Origin: Anthoceros angustus | Taxonomy: Eukaryota > Streptophyta > Anthocerotopsida > Anthocerotales > Anthocerotaceae | DNA: 64,000 nt | Assembly: GCA_010909165.1 (NCBI GenBank) | Contig: VJWM01000197.1 | Span: 167,501-231,500 of the forward strand | Reading direction: 5' to 3' | In this document: one piece after another, positions 9,501-18,728 of the stretch | How positions within the stretch are numbered: the stretch's first letter is position 1 | Layout of the letters: each line of letters starts with the position of its first letter | The notes under the pieces: model-generated | Told to the model about the DNA's origin: nothing | Seen by the model: only the letters and a program-made list of their open reading frames with translations | Database searches by the model: none | Program-made: the position numbers and the translations under genes

Positions 9501-12312
9501 TTCTCTGCAATTGGCTGGGAGCTAGTGGAAGGTGAGTCTCAGCCACCACTTGTACGGAGCAAGAAAGGTGAGGAGCTGCACATGGTCAAGCGCAATGAAT
9601 TTGAACACTCTAGAACAACAATGAGTGTCATCGTCCGGGATAAGGATGGCAACTTCCATATATACTGCAAGGTGAGAGTTTACTTTACCGTTTGTTTGGA
9701 CTCTTCATAGTTGTCGGGTGTATCCTTACATGCTCAGGCCACAACAGGGTGCGTTTGAAAAGATCAAGGACTTGAGCAATGACAACAGCATTCCCCATGA
9801 CTATTTGAAACGAGCTCGAGCTCATGCTCTTGATGGCTGCTATGTGCTTGGTCTTGCTTACAGGCAGGTGACGTTGCATAGTATTATCTGAAGTTTCTGA
9901 GGGGCGTTGAACCTCCTCTCTGATACTGTACAAAATTATCTGCAGAAAACTTCCTTCAAATCTGTCTTCGGTTGAAGTTGAAGCTCTATCAAGAGATGAA
10001 CTAGAAACGGAGTTACAGTTTTTAGCTCTCATACTCTTCCGGAATGAGCTGAAGCCAACCAGCCGTGCTACTATATCTTCATTGAAGGAGGGTGAGGTAG
10101 GTGCAGTGGGCGAAAATGTTAGATTACAGTTTTCTTTTGATTTTCTTAGTGAGGAAAGGTTTTCCTAGTTAATCCTTGTATATCTGTTGTCTTGGCGAAG
10201 GTTCGTTCTGTTATGGTCACAGGCGACAATGCTCAATGCGGAAAGTATATTGCTGGAGAATGTGGCATGATTTCTCCTAAGGTCAAAGTTCTACTCGGTG
10301 ATATCACGGAGTCTGACAGGTTATATAAAGCACGTCCATCAAGTTAATTTGCTCTCCTGCTTTGTCATTGCACTGTCTTCGTGTATGGCACATAACCGTG
10401 GGTTGTGAGGCAATTTGCAGTGTCAGTTGGTCTTCTATGAGTGATGAAGCTGAAATATCACTAAGTACTGAGGAGCTCTTAAACTACCACGTGAAAGGAA
10501 TGCGTGAAGGAGTTGTGGAGCTAGCTATTACGGGAAAAGCATTTGAACTCTTAACAAGATCAGAAGTGATGGATACGCTTCTCTTCTACACTCGTATATT
10601 TGCAAGGTTCACCCCTTCAAATAAAGTACGTTCCATCGCATTCCACTTCAATTTGGCAAGTATGAGTGTTGCCCAGAAGTCATGTGCTTTTCGGTTTCTT
10701 TTCAGGTGAAGGTGGCTAACATGCATAGGGATCGGGGCTTGATAGTTGGAATGTGTGGAGATGGTGGGAATGATTGTGGCGCATTGAAGGCAGCCCATGC
10801 CGGCGTAGCTCTCAGTGAAGCAGAGGCTTCTGTTGTCTCTCCGTTCACCTCTCGGGACAAATCAGTATGCATTAGTTGCTAAAATTCATTTTTGGGCGGT
10901 GATATGGTAAAGTTCACTGTCTAAGGCACAGTAAGGCTAAACTCCTTTCGTTCTGCAGGTTTCTGCAGTTGTAGCTTTACTTCGTGAGGGTCGGGGTGCA
11001 TTGCATACCTCTTTCGCCTGCTACAAGTATCTGATCACTTATGGGTTAATGTTCTCTGTCCTCAAGCTGTGTGCCTACTGGTAATAGGCCTACCTCGTTC
11101 TGATTTGCCTAGTAACAAGTGGTGGTAAGGTTCGTTGACATGGTTGATGATTGTTTACTGGGTAGGTATGGAATCATTCCTTGCCAGATGGATTATGTAT
11201 TTATTGATGGAGTGGCCGTTTTGAGCCTTTGTTACTGCATGACTCTGAGTTATCCAGAGGACAAACTGGCGAAGGTATCCTCCCTTGCTGCTTTTCCATG
11301 AACCTGGTGGGATAAAACACGTCGAGCGCTAGCAAACCTTATTCGGTCTGCTTTCAGGTGCGACCGACATCAAGTCTTCTGGGACCGATAAATGTTACAT
11401 CTGTTCTGGGAGTGTGGGTTATCAATCTCATCTTCCTCGTTGGAGCCCTCTCACTCATGAGTAGCCAACCTGATTATGTGAAGTGGCCAGCAGAGTAAGA
11501 TGACTGTCTAGCTACGAAGAAAGCATGTGATGAATTGGAACTTCGCTAACGACTTTTACGTATACATTGCAGAGAATCCCATTCTGCGAGTTGGTGGACT
11601 CTGGGTGACAACTGGGAGTCCACAGTGCTATTTTTCACCATGTACTTTCAATTCATTACAGCAGCATTCGTGTTCACATTCGGGGCGAGATTTCGCAAGA
11701 ACGTATTCACAAATTGGCTTCTCATTGTAAGTTCCCACTGCACTGGGTGTATGAAGCAAGTTTGTTTCTCGGGTACGAAATTGCTTGACTCGGTTGTTGA
11801 TGTGTACAGGTTACATACGGTAGCCTTATTGTGTTCATGTCCACTGTCCTGCTTCTTCCTCACAGTGGCTTCACTAGTTTGTGGCATGTCGGCAGTGAAG
11901 ATTTCAACAAGCCAAATTCCACATCCCCTGTGTGGATAGCGTACCAGGTTTGGCCCTGTAAACCATTCGGCTTTTTAGCACTGATGCACTGTGATAACCA
12001 ACCCTTGTCATCATATCTGATCAAGTTCGTGCTTCGAATGAACATAGGAGCGAGGGGGTGCACCATCTCCTGCCATGTCGTTTAAGCTGAGGTTCCATCT
12101 GTGGTGGTTAATTTGGTCAAATCTCGTCGCTCTCATTCTGTGGCAAAAGGTACCACTGCTCTGAACGTGTTCTTCCAGATCCAGCTTACGACGACGCTTA
12201 CAGCACTGATGTATGAAATGGCCCACGTTCGTTGCAGCTGGTTGCAGAAGGTCCTGTGGCAAAAGCTGTGGCACGCTGGCTCCCTTCCTCTCGCCCGGAG
12301 TTCCACTTGTAG
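6548..12312 (+). CDS. P5B-type ATPase (ATP13A2/YPK9-like), 22 exons
   Basis: A multi-pass P-type pump of about 1271 residues. Animal P5B pumps export polyamines from lysosomes. Exons: 6548-7081, 7198-7392, 7510-7725, 7774-8037, 8122-8260, 8360-8548, 8635-8780, 8911-9042, 9141-9413, 9492-9671, 9748-9863, 9946-10096, 10201-10319, 10421-10625, 10706-10864, 10959-11080, 11166-11274, 11358-11494, 11573-11726, 11810-11947, 12087-12149, 12238-12312. Phases agree throughout. Visible motifs are [12 protein letters not shown] in the actuator domain (near residue 455), [12 protein letters not shown] in TM4 (586), [12 protein letters not shown] with the phosphorylated aspartate (629), VMVTGDN, and [14 protein letters not shown] (972). 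[11 protein letters not shown] after DKTGTLTEE, and CGALK with SEAEAS separate P5B from the ER-resident P5A. Two introns (after 9042 and 9863) need GC-AG boundaries. The exon 4/5 junction and exon 2 end are the least certain. Confidence 0.9.
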
Positions 12313-13475
12313 GACTAGTGCCGCTAGAGCCGTTCTAGGGAGACACGCCAGAATTCTGAGCTTGTTCACCACAACAGATGAACAAAGCGTTTTTCATCGA
12401 CGATCAATGCAGTGTGCTTCTGTGATACTTAAGGCATGTCCCTGATGGAGGCCATCTCTAAAGAACATGGCTTGCAGTATTTGAGAGGACTCCCAAGTCC
12501 CGACATAGCTTCACCATCTATCATACTTTGAGCATGGGGCGGCAACCGCGAGATCGGTTTCTCGGCTAAGTTCACGGCCGCCTCTGCTTATGCTGCACGC
12601 TCACCAGCGGAGCCCCATCTTTCATAGCCCGTTGCTCTCGCCTCACGCACACTCCCTCCGCGGATCTCCTGTGTCCGGCATTTCCGTGCGCACAGCTGCA
12701 AGTTGAAAGCATCGCTTTTACACAGTTGTATGTAGTTACCCCCACCACGCCGAGGGGTGAGGGATCATGAAGAACTCCCCTATGACCATCAAGAACGTTG
12801 GCAGAAATCGGCCCCTCCACGTTAAGCAGGCGCCTTCCCTGAGGAGATTGTTGCTGCCACGCTACGGGCGATGCCATGTGGAAGACGAGGTTGTGCTGGT
12901 GGTGGATGCCTCTACCCTGAATTCCAGACATTTTAGGTATTCCGGGCTGCCTCAAGCGAGGTTGTGGTCTTCGAATGCCCGCAGAGATGACGATTCTGGA
13001 GGGGCTGAGGCATCCGGCAAGGAGGAGGGCTTTGAGGAGAATGGCCTTAAGGACGAGGGCTCTGAGGAGATTGGGGTTTGCTCCAGGTGGCGGGGAAGTA
13101 TCCTGGAGAAAACCCCAATCTCGTCAGAGCCATCTCCAAAGCGTTAATTAGGAGCGTTCGAAGGAGGCCCCCATGGAAGGTGGGACGTATCTCTGGTGGT
13201 CACGAAGAATCTGCGCATGTGCAATGACTGCCACAGTTCCACCGAGATCATTTCAAGGGTTGAAAGAGACATTATTGTAAGGGATGGGTCGGCCTAACCC
13301 CGTGAGCGAGAGCTGTGCACTACTGCTACACTAGCACCCAGATAGATCCATACACTCCCGTCAGCAAAACCCCGAGATGACGTTAGCCAGGAAGCATAGC
13401 ACGTTGAGATAATAGGTAGTGGTTGAAGGATGAGAACTGAGGCCCAATTGTTCGACTGCTACTTTTGAGAAGATG
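12313..13475. other. Intergenic region, convergent gene ends
   Basis: This lies between the plus-strand ATPase and the minus-strand HSPA12-RING gene. Overlapping frames on both strands (12767-13147 plus, 12572-12955 minus) show no recognisable domain. There is a short inverted repeat around 13060-13130 built on GAGATTGGGGTTT and AAACCCCAATCTC. The region probably holds both 3' untranslated regions. Confidence 0.4.
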
Positions 13476-15665
13476 TCAGAAATACAAGGGCAAAGTTCCA
13501 TTGATTGCATATCTGCAAGTTGGGCATGTTCCACTCGTCCTGCGATGCTCAGCCAAACAAACGTCACAATACTGACCATGAAGGCATGGCAGGATCACCA
13601 CATTCCGACGTCTGTCCTGACAGATGTGACATAATATCTGCGTCTCAATGCTCTGTTTCTCCGATTCAATCCTGTCCATCGCCACTTCTAGCGTGTGCAC
13701 TTGAGCCCGGAAAGCCAAGTTCTCAGCCTCTAGTTTTAGCATGTTCTCCTTCAAGGTGCGTGCAGAACCCTTAGCCTCGATCATCTCCCCCATCAATCTT
13801 TGCACCTCTCTCTCATACTCCCGCTTCCGTATCCGTACGGAAGATTTGCCCGCTCCCATCTCCGCTTGCAATTCTTGGAGAGAATTATCTGTCTCCGATT
13901 CGGTTACAGCATGCGCTATTTCCGTCTCTGACTGCCTTTGCCGCAATCTCCTAGACTCAAACACCATCACTGCCTCCATGACAAGTTTCGAATGTCGAAC
14001 GCTGTGGGCATGCATTTCCATGATGAAATCTACAAGACCTTGTGACGCATCAACACTCCCGATAGCTTCGAGACAAGCCTTGTTGATATTTTCGACACAA
14101 GACCTGAAATTTTCATTGATCTCGGATAACCGCTTCTGAACAACTCGGTCCAAGGGAGTCCGATCATGAGGCTCGTCCGACCATGGTCTCTGGAGCTCCA
14201 ACTCGTAGGCCCTGGTACGGGACAATTGCAAGGCAGGGGATAAGCCGAACGTAACAGCTCCTTGGCACATTGTGCCGCAGGGATAGCGCGGGATCTTCAT
14301 GCCGTCACCAAACCTGCTTCCGAAGGCTGCGCTTATCCTCGCCCCCAGGTACTTGGGAACCGAGTACTCACCGATCAGGGACAGTCCCTTCACGTCTGGC
14401 CTTAGGTGCTCTTCGATCAGGTTGATGATTCTGTCTGCCACTGGAGCGCATATCTGCTCCCAGTCCACATGAATTCCCCCAGGTATGAGATCCTCCACAT
14501 CACCACGGTCCCGGTCGTATTCCTTCCAAGCTGTCTGCAGCATTTCAGGGAACTTGAACCAGTTTTTGTTCGGGATCAAGTCCAAGTGAAAACAAAAGCT
14601 GCGCCATTCCTTCCGCAGTTTCGTCCTGATGGCAGGGTTCTGCCTCTCCAGCTCATGGAAGCAGCCAATCCTTGCCCGCACCATGTTGTAGAACTTGTGG
14701 TCCACGTCATTGAGACAACAACCGCTGGCGACGGTACGCCCTTCCACAAGAAGGAAGCCCCCTTCACACTCCTTCAAAATGACAATGTTGGTAGCGTCGT
14801 TCCGAACATCTACCATCAACACCTCAGATCCTCCCTCCAATCTGAATCCGGTAAAGCAATGCAGGGCTGCGGCTTCCCACTCCAGAACAAAGGACAGAGG
14901 ATGCGGACTTGCCAGTGCTGCAGCTTCTGGCGGGCAAAAGGGGCCTGCCACCATGCCCGCTCTCTCCACGCACTCGCGCAAGGTCTGTAGTGCGGAATCA
15001 TCCCAAATGCTGGGCACAGTGAGGCACCACTGGATGTCCCCCTTGGTTACGTCATGGCCAGTGGCGTTCACACAACCAAGGGCAAAGTTAGAGAGCTCGG
15101 TGAAATAGTCAGTGATAACGGTGACCAGTGACAGATCGTGGGGAATGTCCCCTAGCCCTGCATTTGCGCTCCTTCGCTCTCCCTGCCACCACCCCTGGGC
15201 CGGCGCCTTGCCTGAGCTAAGATGCCCCCAAAAATTGGCCACATACACGCCTTTGCTTACTTCCGACGTCGACCCTGCTGCCAAGTCCTTTTCATGACGC
15301 ATGTCCGCGTCGAAGCCCCATTCTGAAACCTTATATTCCTCCGTGAGGGAGCCTGTTTCCGTTTCCTTCACATAGTACAGACTCATGGGCATTGCCCAAT
15401 ATGAAAGCTTCACATCCCCGTGCAAGCCGCAAGAGAAGGAACAGCGTTCATCACCGAAATGAATGCCTACTACTCTCAGCTCCGCCATTCGGAAATGGTC
15501 CACAGTCCCCTCGTGCACCGGCCGTCCTCTGCTACTTGTGTTGAAATGACCAGCTTGCCTCCTCAAAATCTGCTGGGGGCTGGTGCACATGTACACCAGA
15601 ATCTCATCGTACGTACTGTAGAGGGAGGGCCGCGGCCAGAGGAAAGGAGAGGACGCATTCAACAT
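13476..15665 (-). CDS. HSPA12-like (Hsp70 family) protein with coiled coil and C-terminal RING finger
   Basis: An intronless frame of 729 residues. M60 (at 15488), just before AELRVVGIHFGD, is an equally good start. Residues about 60-540 resemble the actin-like ATPase fold of the HSPA12A/B branch of Hsp70: a DIQWCLTVPSIWDD segment, then TLRECVERAGMVAG and an EAAAL segment, the usual HSPA12 order. The phosphate-1 motif, normally D-x-G-T, reads HFGD; phosphate-2 (D-x-GGGT-D) reads VDVRNDATN; the adenosine loop reads LIGEYSV. Nucleotide binding may therefore be lost. Residues about 575-675 are a charged coiled coil. Residues 679-718 form a C3HC4 RING, C-x2-C-x11-C-x-H-x3-C-x2-C-x10-C-x2-C, of the CHICQDRRRN...CPTCR type. 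The protein would be a ubiquitin ligase whose client-binding part is a chaperone-like domain. The role is inferred, and I know of no standard plant name for it. Confidence 0.82.
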   Translation of the reverse strand: MLNASSPFLWPRPSLYSTYDEILVYMCTSPQQILRRQAGHFNTSSRGRPVHEGTVDHFRMAELRVVGIHFGDERCSFSCGLHGDVKLSYWAMPMSLYYVKETETGSLTEEYKVSEWGFDADMRHEKDLAAGSTSEVSKGVYVANFWGHLSSGKAPAQGWWQGERRSANAGLGDIPHDLSLVTVITDYFTELSNFALGCVNATGHDVTKGDIQWCLTVPSIWDDSALQTLRECVERAGMVAGPFCPPEAAALASPHPLSFVLEWEAAALHCFTGFRLEGGSEVLMVDVRNDATNIVILKECEGGFLLVEGRTVASGCCLNDVDHKFYNMVRARIGCFHELERQNPAIRTKLRKEWRSFCFHLDLIPNKNWFKFPEMLQTAWKEYDRDRGDVEDLIPGGIHVDWEQICAPVADRIINLIEEHLRPDVKGLSLIGEYSVPKYLGARISAAFGSRFGDGMKIPRYPCGTMCQGAVTFGLSPALQLSRTRAYELELQRPWSDEPHDRTPLDRVVQKRLSEINENFRSCVENINKACLEAIGSVDASQGLVDFIMEMHAHSVRHSKLVMEAVMVFESRRLRQRQSETEIAHAVTESETDNSLQELQAEMGAGKSSVRIRKREYEREVQRLMGEMIEAKGSARTLKENMLKLEAENLAFRAQVHTLEVAMDRIESEKQSIETQILCHICQDRRRNVVILPCLHGQYCDVCLAEHRRTSGTCPTCRYAINGTLPLYF

Positions 15666-15770
15666 CTTCTTGCTCTAAGAATGGCGAATAGGGACCCACA
15701 TCTGCCTACAGGAGCCGGCTCTTGCTCATCACTTCGAGTCCAAGTTGCCCATCCCGTGGAACTCACACAA

Positions 15771-15872
15771 GCTCGCCAATTCATGGAGAAAAATGTCCTA
15801 AAAAGCTCGCCAATTCATGGAGAAAAATGTCCTAAAAAGCTCGCCAATTCATGGAGAAAAATGTCCTAAAAT
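15771..15872. repeat. 34-bp tandem repeat, three copies
   Basis: The unit GCTCGCCAATTCATGGAGAA plus 14 further bases recurs at 15771, 15805 and 15839 with essentially no differences. It lies just upstream of the HSPA12-RING gene, in its presumed promoter or 5' untranslated region. Confidence 0.95.
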
Positions 15873-17520
15873 TAATTTTATTGGGTGTTGATTGTATATC
15901 TATACAAAGAACGGACGTAGAATGAATATGCGACCATCAAGTTCTTAGTCTAACCGCTCTTCCAACTAAAAACAAGAACTTTATTTAAGTCTGCTAACAA
16001 CTTTAACTAAGCTATCGCCACACGTGACCTTCAAATCTTGAGCCTAACTGGCTCTTCCAATCACGGTTCAACCTTATCAAGGTACTTTTAAGAATTAATT
16101 ATTAAATTTAATATATGATATCATCCAATAGCATATAATTCACTCTCTTTATCTTTGAGTTTTATTCCATGATACATGAATTTATGTTATGTATGTAAGT
16201 TTTATATTTAATAATACCGAAGATAATTATATGTTGTATCAAAGTGATAAAGGTTATGTTATGTTAGGTAGAATATATTTGGCAAGAATATATTTATACA
16301 TTCAATAACATATAAATTGAACTTTTTTCTATGCAAAAGTTACATGGTGGAATTTTTAGGGTCAAAGGAAACTACCGAGGTCGAATGATAGTCACGATAT
16401 CTAGCATTTCATGCTAATCAGTCCTGGAAAATAAAACACTTCGGCTAGCGTGACCATAATCGGTTGAAACCTAGGCTGAGAGTTTAGGAACCTGGTGAGA
16501 GAGGATGTGGGGTGCTACACTTTCCCCATACCACCAACATCAGTACGAGGTCAATTTAGATTTTTTTGCAGAAATGTTTCCGGGGTAATTGCAAGGTTCT
16601 AGAAACTCGCCAGCACGAGATTGAGAAGAGATAGCTCAGCAGTCAAGCTTTGAGTCGAGAAGAGATAACTCATCAATCAAGCTGTGAGTCGAGAAGAGAC
16701 AGCTCAACAATCAAGCTCTAAGTCGAAGCGCCAGCCATTGCACTTCTTGATCGGCTTCTAGAGCAACCAGGTGGGCCTGGTGACCAGAACTTACAATTAA
16801 TTGTCTGCCAAATCGACACGAAGAACACACGTCTTCAGTGAGCTCCAAAGATTATCGGAAGTGTATTACAGATGACAATGTAGCTTGGTTGAACAAGTTT
16901 AGACCAATGCTCTTATATTGCATTCAAGTCCGAGTCTTGAGCAGAGGGGTTGCACATCCAGAGAGAGGTCTCAATGAGGATGAGGGAGAGTGGTGAGACC
17001 TCTCTCTTGTACTCGGAAGGTGTGTCAGGCTTGTGTGGGAACGTACAGCAATGAAAACTTTAAGTAATATGCATAGGTACGTGCAATTGAGAATTAACGA
17101 AACACACCCTTGAAAATGGAAATTATGCACACCACGACCAAGCTGGTCTTTTGACTACGAGATGCCCCTCGTGAGGTGAGCAGCACAAGGTATGGTTGGC
17201 TGCACCCGACTCTTGAAAGCAGTCCCACTCTCGGATTGCAGCTTAAGGGAAAGAGAAGCAGTTTCGTACTCAGAAATTAGGGCATTCATCAATTTGATGG
17301 GTTTTGGTGAGGGCTATTCCAGCCAACATAGAATTAGGTCATCACGAAAACCTTATGTAAATGTGCAGCAATAATGATTAGAAAATTTGCAGCAATGTTG
17401 ATTGATGGGAAAATCATGTCATCGGCAAGCATCCGGTTTGGAAGAACTTGAAATTCGTGATGAAATATTGAACACAAGCTGTTCCTACCTTGCTGAGTGC
17501 TTCTTTCCCCAGTGAATTTA
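15873..17520. other. AT-rich intergenic region with tRNA-like and 34-bp repeats
   Basis: No coding gene is visible. On the minus strand near 15945-15975 and again near 16040-16070 there are tRNA D-arm or A-box-like segments (TTAGTTGGAAGAGCGGTTAG and GATTGGAAGAGCCAGTTAGG), without a good T-arm or acceptor stem. They may be relics of a tRNA-derived SINE. A 34-bp unit starting GAGAAGAGA repeats three times at 16623, 16657 and 16691. Confidence 0.45.
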
Positions 17521-17524
17521 AACT

Positions 17525-18231
17525 ATCCACCAATCCATCCATGTCTGTCCACCAGCTTTGCCCCGGCTGCCCAGCTATTGAGCCATGTGATCATACCAAA
17601 CTCTTCCTCGGTTCCATCCATGTCATCCACTTTGCCCGGCTGCCCAGCTATTGAGCCATGTGATCATACCAAACTCTTCCTCGGTTCCGTCCATGTTTGT
17701 CCACCAGCTTTGCCCCGACTGCCTAGCTTTTGAGCCATGTGATCATACCAAACTCTTCCTCGGTTCCATCCATGTCATCCACTTTGCCCCGCCTAGCTTT
17801 TGAGCCATGTGATCATACCAAACTCTTCCTCGGTTCCATCCATGTCTGTCCACCAGCTTTGCCCCGGCTGCCCAGCTATTGAGCCATGTGATCATACCAA
17901 ACTCTTCCTCGGTTCCTTCCATGTTTGTCCACCAGCTTTGCCCCGACTGCCCAGCTGTTGAGCCATGTGATCATACCAAACTCTTCCTCGGTTCCGTCCA
18001 TGTATGTCCACCGGCTTTGCCCCAACTGCCCAGCTGTTGAGCCATGTGATCATATCAAACTCTTCCTCGGTTCCGTCCATGTCTGTTCACCAGCTTTGCC
18101 CCGACGGCCCAGCTGTTAAGCCATTTGATCATACCAAAGTCTTCCTCCGTTCCGCCCATGTCTGTCCACCAGCTTTGCCCTGACTGCCCAGCCATTGAGC
18201 CATGTGATCATACCAAACTCTTCCTCGGTAT
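17525..18231. repeat. 79-bp minisatellite, about nine copies
   Basis: A unit containing GAGCCATGTGATCATACCAA recurs with its AGCC landmark at 17581, 17654, 17733, 17803, 17882, 17961, 18040, 18119 and 18198. The spacing is mostly 79 bp, with one 73 and one 70. Variants include CCATCCATGT and CCGTCCATGT. The short frames inside it on both strands are by-products of the repeat. Confidence 0.95.
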
Positions 18232-18728
18232 AACCCAATGCTAGGAAGAAGCTCTTGATCACAAACAACTTCCAGTAGCCAAAGTGATGACAACAAGTGC
18301 CAACTCCAACTCGACATAGAACTAGAACAAAAACTTTGCTCAAGAACAATATCTCAAATACCTCTTGCTCATGGTGTTTGTCTGCATAGGGTTCTCCTTT
18401 GCTAGGGTGTTCCTCAAATTCCATGTTAGGTGTTCTTCAACATGTCTTAGAGATCCTGTGAACCTTATAAGTTTTTTTTCCACATATTAAAGAGAATGAA
18501 ATAGTCTCTTATATTAAAAGAATTGTGATTTTCTATGTACTTATGTATGTATGTACTATACCTAGGTAACCTTGCTAAAACCTAGGTGTGTTTTGTTATC
18601 ATGCACTACCGGTTTACAAGTCAATTATGGTGGGGGTTTGGTCATTACCGATGGCAGGTATATGATTTTGTGCACTGCATTGTTGTTTGCAGTGTGATGC
18701 GGGCGGTGTGGGAGATTTGGGTAGGAAT

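Noticed and set aside
6548-12312. Calling the pump P5A (MIA/Spf1-type), the usual plant P5 ATPase
   Set aside because: P5A would have a PPELP TM4 motif and different sequence after DKTGTLT. The [11 protein letters not shown] and CGALK signatures here are P5B.
12767-13147. A 126-codon plus frame after the ATPase gene
   Set aside because: No recognisable motif; overlapped by a similar minus frame and within the expected 3' untranslated region.
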